Shown here piece by piece: positions 1 through 8,137 of a stretch of DNA of 64,000 nucleotides; position 1 is the stretch's first letter, and each line of letters starts with the position of its first letter. The translations under genes and the position numbers were made by a program. This DNA is from Paludibacteraceae bacterium. Lineage in GTDB: Bacteria; Bacteroidota; Bacteroidia; Bacteroidales; Paludibacteraceae. The notes under the pieces were generated by a model, which saw nothing but the letters and a program-made list of their open reading frames with translations, was not told where the DNA came from and did no database searches. The stretch spans positions 1 through 64,000 of the forward strand of contig JAEDFN010000001.1 in assembly GCA_016292775.1 (NCBI GenBank), given 5' to 3'.

Positions 1-497
1 TGACGGAACAACTTCACACAGTATGGCTGTATATCGAAATTGTTCTCCTCGTCCTTCCAATAACTGTGGTAGGTCATGTTCAGTACACGGTTTTCCTTCA
101 TAGCCTCAATGATGGGCTGAAGATAGTTCTGGCCAGACGGCACGTATTCCAGAATGATGCGGTCTTTGATGCTCTGGCTGTTGGCTAAGGCATTGCTCAC
201 ACAGAAAGTGTTGTATAACCATGAACGAAGTCCGTTTTTACTAATGTCTTCCTCATTTTCGATATAGTAGCGATATTCTCCACGATTCTCATTGACGATG
301 CTGATACCGAACATATCCCAGATGACATAACGCCAGTTATCAAAAGTGCGTTTGGGAATATCCACTCCTCTGCTTATCTCATCGCGAAGCCACAGCTCGT
401 TTATCTCCTTGAATGAAATCTTACGTCTGCGATAGATAGTCTCTATCACCCAGACGTATTTGGTTATTAGGCTTTGTCCTCTATCATTGTCTGGCAT
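1..497 (-). CDS. WYL-domain transcriptional regulator, N-terminal part (gene runs off the window)
   Basis: The minus strand is open from an ATG at 495-497 to the window edge, about 165 codons with no stop. The product starts MPDNDRGQSLITKYVWVIET, followed by a winged-helix-like segment (RRRKISFKEINELW, RTFDNWRYVIWDMFGI). The last part (ENRVLNMTYHSYWKD) matches the opening strands of a WYL domain. WYL proteins are DNA-binding regulators whose WYL domain is thought to sense ligands or nucleic acid; many sit beside defence or mobile genes. A -7-like TACTTTTG lies in the gap before the start. GC (about 43% in the first line) is well above later genes, suggesting transfer. The C-terminal half cannot be seen. 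Confidence 0.75.
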   Translation of the reverse strand, partial: MPDNDRGQSLITKYVWVIETIYRRRKISFKEINELWLRDEISRGVDIPKRTFDNWRYVIWDMFGISIVNENRGEYRYYIENEEDISKNGLRSWLYNTFCVSNALANSQSIKDRIILEYVPSGQNYLQPIIEAMKENRVLNMTYHSYWKDEENNFDIQPYCVKLFR

Positions 498-574
498 ATA
501 AAATCGAATTTTTCTGCAAAAGTACACGAAGGCTACGCCATTTCGTGGCAGAGGTTGTAAAAAAATGAGATTAT

Positions 575-1261
575 TCAATTACTTTTGGCTATATATGAGC
601 AGTACTTACTAAGCAGATTTGACAAAGGGAGGTCTCCTTTCTTGAATCGCTCCGCATCAAGTTTCAACAATCTTTCACTCACAGGTTTCTTTCCCTTGAA
701 TATGGCTTTTAGATACGTAATGCCATTCTCCTCGGAAATACTTACTTCAGTAAAGAACTGCGAAAGGTTTTCTGCATCATAGACGATGGAATAACTTGGG
801 CGCTTTGCTCCAGGAATATCCTCTATGAGTATATTCTTATCGACAAGATCCTGTATGTCGCGTATGGCGGTGTCCTTCGAACATTTCGCCAATGTTGCCC
901 ATGTCTTTGACGTTATCTTTGCCTCGTAGCCGTCAAGGAACAGATTGAGCAGTTGCGTCTGCCTTTCTGTCATTGGTACAGCGGAAGCTTTCTGCCAGAA
1001 GAAACTCTTGTTCAAGATGGTAGTGACAATTGTGTCAGCCTCGTCGAGTGCATTTACCAATTTCTGCAGATACCACATCAACCATTCTGTAATGTCACCA
1101 TCGCCATGCTGCATCTGCTCCAAGATGTCGTAATAGTAGTTCTTATCCTTGTTAATCTGTGATGAGACATTGTAGAAGCGTCCCAACGGAAGTTTGTCCA
1201 ATTTTCTCTTTCGTGTATATACATAATGCTTTCCTACTTTGTGCGACAAAACAATAGTCAT
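575..1261 (-). pseudogene. Fic-family protein gene with internal deletion (catalytic core lost)
   Basis: The C-terminal about 200 codons (from GRFYNVSSQINKDKNYYYD) match the end of DUF4172-type Fic proteins: a helical region, then a winged helix (SKDTAIRDIQDLVDKNILIED). Fic enzymes transfer AMP through an HPFxxGNGR motif, and that motif is absent. A second ATG at 1222-1224 in another frame encodes MYIHERENWTNFRWDAS, the usual N-terminus of this family. Both ends of the gene therefore survive, joined out of frame near 1180 where both parental ends could share GGGACGCT. About 150 codons appear to be gone. An ATG at 1259-1261 keeps the C-terminal frame open (228 aa), so a DNA-binding fragment could still be made. 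Confidence 0.78.
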
Positions 1262-1280
1262 AATAACGCAAATTCTGCGA

Positions 1281-1312
1281 CAAAGATACAAATAAAATGC
1301 CGATTCGCCAAA
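1281..1312 (-). promoter_or_regulatory. Bacteroidota-type promoter of the Fic relic
   Basis: On the minus strand TTTG (1309-1312) is followed after 20 bases by TATCTTTG (1281-1288), matching the TTTG/TAnnTTTG promoter form of the phylum. It is intact although the gene behind it is broken, so the relic may still be transcribed. Confidence 0.7.
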
Positions 1313-1319
1313 CAAACCC

Positions 1320-1448
1320 TCAAAATGATACTACCTTTGATGTCTTCCAAAAATGACACCGTCCATAAAGCGTGAATCGGATGTACACTGCCCAGAAACC
1401 ATCCTTACAAGGTTTCTGAACTACGGGTTTCATTGATACTATTTTCAT
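1320..1448 (-). pseudogene. Tyrosine recombinase (integrase) N-terminal remnant
   Basis: A 42-codon frame runs from an ATG at 1446-1448 to a TGA at 1320-1322. It contains VVQKPCKDGFWAVYIRFT and then KTSKVV, which looks like the opening beta-hairpin of Bacteroidales phage-type integrases (the arm-binding domain before the SAM-like core-binding domain). A working enzyme would be about 300-400 residues with a catalytic R-H-R-Y set; none of that is present. It lies just upstream of the Fic relic on the same strand, in the same higher-GC block, so it probably marks the edge of a decayed mobile element. The family match is from memory of the motif and is not certain. Confidence 0.55.
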
Positions 1449-1471
1449 AATTATAATTTTTATAAGAAATA

Positions 1472-1490
1472 ACTCTTATATACTCTTATA
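1472..1490. repeat. Short tandem direct repeat next to the integrase remnant
   Basis: ACTCTTATA occurs twice with a 10-bp period (1472-1480 and 1482-1490), just upstream of the integrase remnant. Such repeats can be integrase arm sites, but the motif is short and AT-rich, so chance is possible. Between here and the ppdK terminator (1491-1583) nothing else recognisable is seen. Confidence 0.3.
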
Positions 1491-1583
1491 ATGTAAAACA
1501 GTTGCTCTTAAAAAAGTTATCCCGTTTGCTATTATTTGCGATTGGCACACGGAATAGCGGCTATTATTATAGGCTTATTATAG

Positions 1584-1628
1584 AAAAAACGAGAGGTTAA
1601 AGTATTGACGTAGCACTTTAACCCCTCG
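1584..1628 (-). terminator. Intrinsic terminator of ppdK
   Basis: On the minus strand CGAGGGGTTAAAGT pairs with ACTTTAACCTCTCG (one mismatch, 11-base loop) and is followed by six T. It lies about 30 bases after the ppdK stop. Confidence 0.85.
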
Positions 1629-1659
1629 TAATTAATTATTTTATTATCAAATATTGGTA

Positions 1660-4386
1660 CTATTTATTCCTAATAGCTGCCTGCGCGGCTGCTAAGCGTG
1701 CAATTGGAACGCGGAAAGGAGAACAACTGACATAATCGAGACCGACGATATGGCAGAATTCAACAGAAGATGGTTCACCTCCATGTTCGCCACAAATACC
1801 ACATTTCAAGTCAGGGCGTACACTACGACCTTTTTCTGTAGCCATTTGCACTAATTGTCCCACGCCATTTCTATCCAACACTTGGAATGGATCGTTTTTC
1901 AAAATCTTCATATCCAAATATGCAGGTAAGAAAGAGGCAATATCGTCTCGAGAATAACCGAATGTCATTTGAGTAAGGTCGTTTGTACCGAAAGAGAAGA
2001 ATTCAGCCTTACTTGCAATTCTATTAGCTGTTAAAGCAGCACGAGGAATTTCAATCATTGTACCTACTTTAAAATCAATACGGTCATTACGCTCAGCAAA
2101 CAATTTTTCTGCAGTTTCACGAATGATTTTCTCTTGATTTGCAAACTCATACAATATACCGGTAAGAGGAACCATAATTTCCGGAATTGCAACCACACCT
2201 TCTTTCTTAAGATCTAAAGCAGCACCTAAGATAGCTTTTGTTTGCATTTCTGTAATTTCCGGATAAGTATTTCCTAAACGACAACCTCTGTGTCCTAACA
2301 TTGGATTAGCTTCGTGTAAAGAGTTTACTCTATTGCGAATATAATCAAAAGTAACGCCCATAATTTCAGCCAATTCTCTTTGTTCTTTTTCCTCATGAGG
2401 AACGAACTCATGGAGAGGTGGATCTAACAAACGAACAGTTACAGGGCAACCTTCCATTGCTTTAAATATACCCTTAAAGTCGGCTTGTTGATAAGGTAAT
2501 ATTTTACGTAAAGCAGCGCGACGACCTTCTAATGTTTCTGCGAGAATCATCTCACGCATTGCTTTAATTTTTTCGCCTTCGAAGAACATGTGTTCTGTTC
2601 TACAAAGTCCTATACCAACAGCACCAAATTTACGAGCAGTTTCCGCATCGTGTGGAGTATCAGCATTTGTACGTACTTTTAGTCTTGAATATTTATCAGC
2701 CAAATTCATTAATTCAGTGAAATCGGCATCAAGTTCAGCATCTTTAGTAGCAACAGCACCTAAATAGACTTCACCGGTAGAACCATTAATTGAAATAAAA
2801 TCGCCTTCTTTAAGAGTATGACCGGCAACCTTTAATGTTTTATTTGCATAATCGATAACAAGGGCACCTGCACCGGAAACACAGCATTTACCCATACCAC
2901 GAGCTACTACAGCAGCATGAGATGTCATACCGCCACGAGCTGTCAATATTCCTTGAGCAACTGCCATACCGGCTAAATCTTCTGGAGAAGTTTCTATACG
3001 AACCATCACTACTTTTTCACCTCTATCAGCCCAAATAGCAGCATCTTCCGCATTAAATACTATCTTACCACAAGCTGCACCCGGAGATGCTGCAAGACCT
3101 TTTGTAAGAACTACAGCTTTTTTCAATGCTGCTTTATCGAAAATAGGATGTAATAATTCGTCCAATTTATTTGGTTCAACACGTAATACAGCCTCTTGCT
3201 CTGTAATCATACCTTGATGAAGCATATCCATAGCAATTTTTACCATAGCGGCACCGGTACGTTTACCATTACGAGTTTGTAAGAACCATAATTTACCCTC
3301 TTGAACTGTAAACTCCATATCTTGCATATCACGATAGTGATTTTCAAGTTTTGTTTGCAATTCGTCTAATTCTTTATATATTTCAGGCATCGCCTCTTCC
3401 ATAGAAGGATATTTAGAAGCACGCTCTTCTTCAGAAACATCAGCCAATTTAGCCCAACGAAGAGAACCTTCTTTAGTAATTTGTTGTGGAGTACGAATAC
3501 CTGCTACCACATCCTCTCCTTGAGCATTTATCAGATATTCTCCATTAAAGATATCTTCACCTGTAGCAGCATCACGTGAGAAGCAAACACCTGTAGCAGA
3601 GGTATTACCCATATTACCGAACACCATTGCTTGTACATTGACAGCAGTACCCCATTCAGCAGGTATACCTTCCATCTTACGATACAATATTGCTCTTTCA
3701 TTCATCCATGAATCAAAAACAGCACATATTGCACCCCACAATTGATCATATGCATCTTCAGGGAAATCTTTTCCTGTTTGATTTTTAACAGCTTGTTTAA
3801 ATAATGTGACTAATTTTTGTAAATCTTCAACTTCGAGCTCGGTGTCTAACTTAACACCTTTCTCTTCTTTTACTTTTTCAATAATAGCTTCAAAAGGATC
3901 GATAGCAGCTTTGTCTGTAGGCTTCATACCGAGAACAACGTCTCCATACATTTGAACAAAACGACGATATGAATCCCAAACAAAACGAGGGTTATTTGTT
4001 TTACGAATCAAACCCTCAACTACTTTATCATTTAACCCTAAATTTAAAATGGTATCCATCATACCCGGCATAGATGCTCTTGCTCCGGAACGAACAGATA
4101 CCAATAGAGGGTTGTCAATATCACCAAATTTAGAATTCATAAGAGTTTCTACATTAGCTAAAGCTTTTTCAACATCACTCTTAAGAAGTTCTACTACACG
4201 TTCTTTACCTTTTTCAAAATACTCGTTGCAAACTTCTGTTGTAATAGTAAATCCCGGAGGCACAGGCACTCCGATAAGATTCATTTCAGCAAGGTTTGCT
4301 CCCTTACCACCAAGCAGATTTCTCATATCTGCACTACCTTCTGCCTTTCCATTTCCGAAGGTATAAACTCTCTTTTCGTTATTCAT
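1660..4386 (-). CDS. ppdK: Pyruvate, phosphate dikinase
   Basis: The 908-residue product matches full-length PPDK (about 875-910). The enzyme interconverts PEP, AMP and PPi with pyruvate, ATP and Pi. An N-terminal ATP-grasp domain opens with the glycine-rich LLGGKGANLAEM and continues through about 360. The swivelling phosphohistidine domain has GGMTSHAAVVARGMG with the carrier His at 490. The C-terminal PEP/pyruvate TIM barrel ends with CGICGEHGG from about 862. It is monocistronic between its own promoter and terminator. With the PPi-dependent phosphofructokinase at 51526 it fits a pyrophosphate-linked glycolysis. Base composition is less AT-rich than its neighbours, as expected for a highly expressed gene. 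Confidence 0.98.
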   Translation of the reverse strand: MNNEKRVYTFGNGKAEGSADMRNLLGGKGANLAEMNLIGVPVPPGFTITTEVCNEYFEKGKERVVELLKSDVEKALANVETLMNSKFGDIDNPLLVSVRSGARASMPGMMDTILNLGLNDKVVEGLIRKTNNPRFVWDSYRRFVQMYGDVVLGMKPTDKAAIDPFEAIIEKVKEEKGVKLDTELEVEDLQKLVTLFKQAVKNQTGKDFPEDAYDQLWGAICAVFDSWMNERAILYRKMEGIPAEWGTAVNVQAMVFGNMGNTSATGVCFSRDAATGEDIFNGEYLINAQGEDVVAGIRTPQQITKEGSLRWAKLADVSEEERASKYPSMEEAMPEIYKELDELQTKLENHYRDMQDMEFTVQEGKLWFLQTRNGKRTGAAMVKIAMDMLHQGMITEQEAVLRVEPNKLDELLHPIFDKAALKKAVVLTKGLAASPGAACGKIVFNAEDAAIWADRGEKVVMVRIETSPEDLAGMAVAQGILTARGGMTSHAAVVARGMGKCCVSGAGALVIDYANKTLKVAGHTLKEGDFISINGSTGEVYLGAVATKDAELDADFTELMNLADKYSRLKVRTNADTPHDAETARKFGAVGIGLCRTEHMFFEGEKIKAMREMILAETLEGRRAALRKILPYQQADFKGIFKAMEGCPVTVRLLDPPLHEFVPHEEKEQRELAEIMGVTFDYIRNRVNSLHEANPMLGHRGCRLGNTYPEITEMQTKAILGAALDLKKEGVVAIPEIMVPLTGILYEFANQEKIIRETAEKLFAERNDRIDFKVGTMIEIPRAALTANRIASKAEFFSFGTNDLTQMTFGYSRDDIASFLPAYLDMKILKNDPFQVLDRNGVGQLVQMATEKGRSVRPDLKCGICGEHGGEPSSVEFCHIVGLDYVSCSPFRVPIARLAAAQAAIRNK

Positions 4387-4433
4387 AAAATATATTAAAT
4401 TTTACCTAAAATTTCTTCAATAATTTTCGACTA

Positions 4434-4464
4434 CAAATTTAAAGGATTTTTTTTACTTTCACAA
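4434..4464 (-). promoter_or_regulatory. ppdK promoter
   Basis: On the minus strand TTG (4462-4464), a 20-base spacer, then TAAATTTG (4434-4441): the Bacteroidota -33/-7 pair. It gives a leader of about 45 bases before the ppdK ATG. Confidence 0.7.
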
Positions 4465-4489
4465 GAGGGAACACAAAAAAAGTAACAAT

Positions 4490-5815
4490 TTAAATCATTG
4501 GTAGGCTCATTCCATTTATTTTTCTATATAAATCAAGAGCATAAACATCCGTCATACCACTAATATAATCCAATACACTTAAAATTTTTATATAATTAGA
4601 ATCTGAATATATGTCATATTGGGCAGGAATACGACGTAAAATTTGCTGTGAATATGCTTTTTTAGGCGACATTATTGCATCTATCAGCACTTTCAACAAT
4701 TCATAAATAATTTTATATCCGGCAAGTTCTATATCAACTACCATCTGTGATTGATATATATATTTAAGTGATAATTGAGATACATTATTATACACATCAT
4801 ATTTCTCTTTTGGTAGTGCGGAAATCAAAGATTTATTAAAAGAACCATTCAATATTTCTTGTTCATGTTGTAAAAAAACATCACTTACCGATTCTACCAA
4901 TGTACCTATAACACTACTTCGCAAATAAGCAATTTTTTCATTTTCATCATAAATATTTTTTAAAATTCTTTCTATTCTTTCTTGTTTTACACAATCAAAG
5001 AACGGAAAAAACATATTTTTAATTTGCTGAAAATCAAAAATTTTAAGTTTAAAGGCATCCTCTACATCCATTATTTGATAACAGATATCATCTGCAGCTT
5101 CAACGATATAAACGAGAGGGAAACGGGCAAAACAATTTTCTTTTTCCGACAATAAAGGAATACCTAATTCGTTAGAAATTTTCTGATAAGAGCCTATATC
5201 TGATTGAAAAAAACCAAATTTATTTTTTCCATTAGGGGAAGCTATAGACGGGTATGGATATTTAACAATAGATGCCAATGTTGAATAAGTTAGTACAAAA
5301 CCGCCATCACGACGACCCAAGAATTTATTAGTTAGCATTCTAAAAGTATTGGCATTACCCTCAAACTTTTCAAAATCTGACCATTGTTCCGGCAATACAT
5401 CAACTATTTCTTTGTAAGATTGCCCAACACTTTCGGAGAAAAAAGCACCAATAGCCTTTTCCCCGGAATGTCCGAAAGGAGGGTTACCAAGGTCATGTGC
5501 AAGACAAGCAGCAGAAACAATAGCTCCTATAGAAAATAATGAGGGTATTTCCGGATATTTCTTATACAACTCAGTTGAAATTTTATTGCCTATAGATTTA
5601 CCTACGGTAGATACTTCAAGACTATGAGTCAATCTATTATGCACAAAAATATGCCCCGGTAATGGAAATACTTGAGTTTTATTCTGTAATCTTCTAAAAG
5701 CCGGAGAAAACACTAACCTATCAAAATCCCTTTCAAATTCAGATCTATCATCGTGTTTCTGATGATAATCTTCCATCCCAAAACGTTTTGTAGTAATTAA
5801 TTGGGACCAATTCAT
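4490..5815 (-). CDS. dgt: dGTP triphosphohydrolase (HD superfamily)
   Basis: Dgt hydrolyses dGTP to deoxyguanosine and triphosphate. From the chosen start the protein has 441 residues. It carries RLTHSLEVS (His64) and the HD pair in CLAHDLGNPPFGHSGE (His107-Asp108), the metal site of the HD superfamily, plus FRRLQNKTQVFPLP typical of Dgt. The frame extends upstream to a TTG at 5851 and has an ATG at 5842, but both overlap the preceding lipoprotein gene. Homologues begin MNW, so the ATG at 5813-5815, 7 bases after the upstream stop, is preferred. It is co-oriented and probably cotranscribed with the lipoprotein gene. Confidence 0.92.
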   Translation of the reverse strand: MNWSQLITTKRFGMEDYHQKHDDRSEFERDFDRLVFSPAFRRLQNKTQVFPLPGHIFVHNRLTHSLEVSTVGKSIGNKISTELYKKYPEIPSLFSIGAIVSAACLAHDLGNPPFGHSGEKAIGAFFSESVGQSYKEIVDVLPEQWSDFEKFEGNANTFRMLTNKFLGRRDGGFVLTYSTLASIVKYPYPSIASPNGKNKFGFFQSDIGSYQKISNELGIPLLSEKENCFARFPLVYIVEAADDICYQIMDVEDAFKLKIFDFQQIKNMFFPFFDCVKQERIERILKNIYDENEKIAYLRSSVIGTLVESVSDVFLQHEQEILNGSFNKSLISALPKEKYDVYNNVSQLSLKYIYQSQMVVDIELAGYKIIYELLKVLIDAIMSPKKAYSQQILRRIPAQYDIYSDSNYIKILSVLDYISGMTDVYALDLYRKINGMSLPMI

Positions 5816-5822
5816 AGATTTA

Positions 5823-6413
5823 CTATTTACTTTGTTTACCATTATATTCAAAATAAACCGGGATAGAAATACTTGATACCACTCTATTATTGGATTTAAA
5901 ATATGGTTTTAAGTTCAAATCTATTTTTGATTTATCGGAAGAAATTCCGGATAAATTTTTAACCATTGTAACAATTTTACTACGATTATCGGCTGTAATA
6001 ACGCTTTTTAAATCTGTTTGTACTCTTAAAGACATTATGCCGGTTTTTCCTGCTTCGACTTCAAAAGGAGAATTCAAGTTTCCCTCTGCAATATCTAAAC
6101 CATCTATATTTATTGTATAATCACAACCATGAATTGAAGCGGTTTTCTCAGAAGGATTTGTAACGTCTAAATGTACTATCATGTCAATAGGCAGAGAAGA
6201 AAAATCACTCAATAAAAACTTAGACAAATTAGCAATATTAGAAACTGTTAAGCCTTCACTGACTTTCACATTTGCAATACTAACATCGCTTATTCGATTG
6301 TAATCAAATTTGCATTTTGTTAACTCATAAGCACTTTTTACACTGTTTACAATACTACATCCCGAAATACAAAGGATGATTGCTACTAAAAATAAATGAT
6401 AAAATTTTTTCAT
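5823..6413 (-). CDS. Lipoprotein with LEA14-like (WHy) fold
   Basis: 196 residues. The signal peptide ends in a lipobox (LCISGC, Cys19), so it is likely a lipoprotein of the inner or outer membrane. The rest is a beta-rich domain with VSEGLTVSNIANLSKF, IDMIVHLDVTNPSEKTASI and FEVEAGKTGIMSLRV, the alternating pattern of LEA type 2/WHy proteins. The molecular role in bacteria is unknown. It is the first gene of a two-gene unit with dgt. A TAAATTTG -7 lies upstream on the minus strand near 6435-6445. Confidence 0.65.
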   Translation of the reverse strand: MKKFYHLFLVAIILCISGCSIVNSVKSAYELTKCKFDYNRISDVSIANVKVSEGLTVSNIANLSKFLLSDFSSLPIDMIVHLDVTNPSEKTASIHGCDYTINIDGLDIAEGNLNSPFEVEAGKTGIMSLRVQTDLKSVITADNRSKIVTMVKNLSGISSDKSKIDLNLKPYFKSNNRVVSSISIPVYFEYNGKQSK

Positions 6414-6598
6414 AATGCATATAATTAATCCACTGCAAATTTACAAAAATATCATAACAATCATGATACAATCGAACAAATTTTGAAACATAAAAATAGT
6501 AAAAGATAATAAATCCATAAACTCTACCGTAACAACAACAATAAAAACGACACATAAACTATTATTAATCAATAAAATAATTATTTTTACAATAATAA

Positions 6599-6630
6599 TT
6601 TGGTAGATAAAAAAAATATTACTACCTTTG
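6599..6630 (+). promoter_or_regulatory. tRNA-Leu promoter
   Basis: TTTG (6599-6602), 20-base spacer, TACCTTTG (6623-6630). It is the only TAnnTTTG element found before the tRNA and the three genes that follow. Confidence 0.75.
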
Positions 6631-6648
6631 CAAAGTTTTAAGGGAGAT

Positions 6649-6732
6649 GCCCAGATGGCGGAATTGGTAGACGCGCTGGTCTCAAACACCAGTGGATTCA
6701 CTTCCATGCCGGTTCGATCCCGGCTCTGGGTA
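6649..6732 (+). tRNA. tRNA-Leu (anticodon CAA)
   Basis: The cloverleaf is readable by eye. The acceptor GCCCAGA pairs with TCTGGGT (one G-T). The anticodon stem CTGGT/ACCAG encloses CTCAAAC, giving anticodon CAA. There is a long class II variable arm, then a T-arm with GGTTCGATCC. CCA is not encoded: the bases after the discriminator A are CTG. It reads leucine codon UUG. Confidence 0.96.
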
Positions 6733-6740
6733 CTGCAGAA

Positions 6741-6778
6741 CCGACTATATAGCATAAAAGTTAATAGTCGGTTTTTTA
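6741..6778 (+). terminator. Terminator or attenuator between tRNA-Leu and the next gene
   Basis: CCGACTAT (6741-6748) pairs with ATAGTCGG (6764-6771), followed by TTTTTT. Only 24 bases separate it from the next start codon and no promoter is visible in them, so read-through may feed the downstream operon. Confidence 0.8.
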
Positions 6779-6801
6779 TTTATAAATTCAACATCAATAA
6801 T

Positions 6802-7512
6802 ATGAAGAAAAACGACATTATTTTTATCATCTGCGCCGTACTGTTTTTCGCTCCTTTTTTCTTTTCAAACACAGTATACGGATGGTTTATTTCAGCAACA
6901 AACACTCATCCTTATTTAATGAGTTTTGCCAAATTTGCAATTCTTTCTACAGCAGGAGAATGCATTGGTTTGCGAATAAAAACAGGAAATTATTCTTCAA
7001 AAGGTTTTGGAGTTATTCCTCGTGGAATAACTTGGGGTTTTTTAGGAGTACTTATTTCTGCTGCCATGACAATTTTTTCAAATGGTGTTCCTGCTTTTTT
7101 AAATACACTTGGTATAACACCTTCAGAGGGTAGCTATTCTGAATTAATCAAAACCGGCATTTTTACTTCTAAAAGTGGTTATCATTTCTTGGCTGCTTTC
7201 TCTATTTCCGTATTTATGAACTGTATCTTTGCTCCAATATTTATGGTAATTCACAAAGTGAGTGATACTCATATTCTCAATAATGGCGGAACATTAAAAG
7301 GATATTTTACAAAAATACATTTTGGAGAAATTTTTACAAACTTAGATTGGAATACAATTTGGAATTTCCTTTTCAAAAAAACAATACCTCTATTTTGGAT
7401 TCCTGCTCATACTATTACATTCATGCTTCCTCCTGAGTATAGAGTATTATTTGCTGCAATGTTAGGTGTGTGCTTAGGAGTATTCATGTCATTCGCAACT
7501 AAGAAAAAATGA
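6802..7512 (+). CDS. Conserved multi-pass membrane protein of unknown function
   Basis: A longer frame starts inside the tRNA at 6628 and is rejected. The ATG at 6802 gives 236 residues starting MKKNDIIFIICAVLFFAPFF. About five or six hydrophobic stretches are visible: near 5-25, 38-60, 75-95, 125-155, 190-205 and 212-232. I do not recognise a named family, though similar uncharacterised proteins occur in Bacteroides. Its TGA overlaps the ATG of the next gene (ATGA), so it is translationally coupled to the FetA-like ATPase. A role with the exporter is an inference from this coupling only. Confidence 0.8.
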   Translation: MKKNDIIFIICAVLFFAPFFFSNTVYGWFISATNTHPYLMSFAKFAILSTAGECIGLRIKTGNYSSKGFGVIPRGITWGFLGVLISAAMTIFSNGVPAFLNTLGITPSEGSYSELIKTGIFTSKSGYHFLAAFSISVFMNCIFAPIFMVIHKVSDTHILNNGGTLKGYFTKIHFGEIFTNLDWNTIWNFLFKKTIPLFWIPAHTITFMLPPEYRVLFAAMLGVCLGVFMSFATKKK

Positions 7513-8135
7513 TTTCATTTAATAATTGTAGTTTCATATATAAAGACAAATTATTGATTAATAATTTGTCTTTTAATATTAATAGAGGAGACAAATACGT
7601 TTTATACGGCCCCTCCGGTAGTGGAAAATCCACAATCATTAATGCTATATTGGGTTTTGAACGTCCGAATAATGGCGATATTATTGTGGATGGTAGACAA
7701 TGCAATAATGATAATTTTGCATATATAAGAAGTATTACATCATATTTACCTCAAGACATATCTCTACCTTACACTACTGTAAAAGAATTAATTTATTCTC
7801 CTTTTGAATTTAAGATAAACAAGCACAACACTCCTACAAATCAAGAAATATTTTATTATTTCAAACAACTAGGGTTAAACGAAAATTTATTAAACGCAAA
7901 TATCAACGAGATATCAGGGGGCGAAAAGCAGAGAATACTATTAGCAACCACTATACTTCTAAAAAAACCTATATTATTGTTAGATGAACCGACATCTGCT
8001 TTAGACGCTAAATCTATTTTAATGACAATTGACACTCTAAAGTCATTATCCGGAACTACTATGTTAGCCATATCACATGACGAAATGTTTACTAATTCTT
8101 TTGATAACAAGATATTAATACCTAAGTTGCAATAA
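7509..8135 (+). CDS. fetA: ABC transporter ATP-binding protein, FetA/YbbL-like
   Basis: 208 residues with a full ABC ATPase set: Walker A GPSGSGKST (from about 34), Q-loop LPQD, signature ISGGEKQR (about 131), Walker B ILLLDEPTSALD (about 155) and switch His in AISHDE. The next gene encodes a FetB/YbbM-type permease, so this is most likely the ATPase of that exporter, reported in Escherichia coli to export iron and help against peroxide. The substrate here is not shown by sequence. It overlaps the upstream membrane protein gene by 4 bases. Confidence 0.8.
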   Translation: MISFNNCSFIYKDKLLINNLSFNINRGDKYVLYGPSGSGKSTIINAILGFERPNNGDIIVDGRQCNNDNFAYIRSITSYLPQDISLPYTTVKELIYSPFEFKINKHNTPTNQEIFYYFKQLGLNENLLNANINEISGGEKQRILLATTILLKKPILLLDEPTSALDAKSILMTIDTLKSLSGTTMLAISHDEMFTNSFDNKILIPKLQ

Positions 8136-8137
8136 TT

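Noticed and set aside
6441..6755. Open frame on the minus strand across the tRNA-Leu gene
   Set aside because: It is antisense to the tRNA and to its promoter and has no family-like sequence.
6628..6801. Upstream extension of the membrane protein frame through the tRNA
   Set aside because: It would read the tRNA and its terminator as protein; the ATG at 6802 starts a normal membrane protein.
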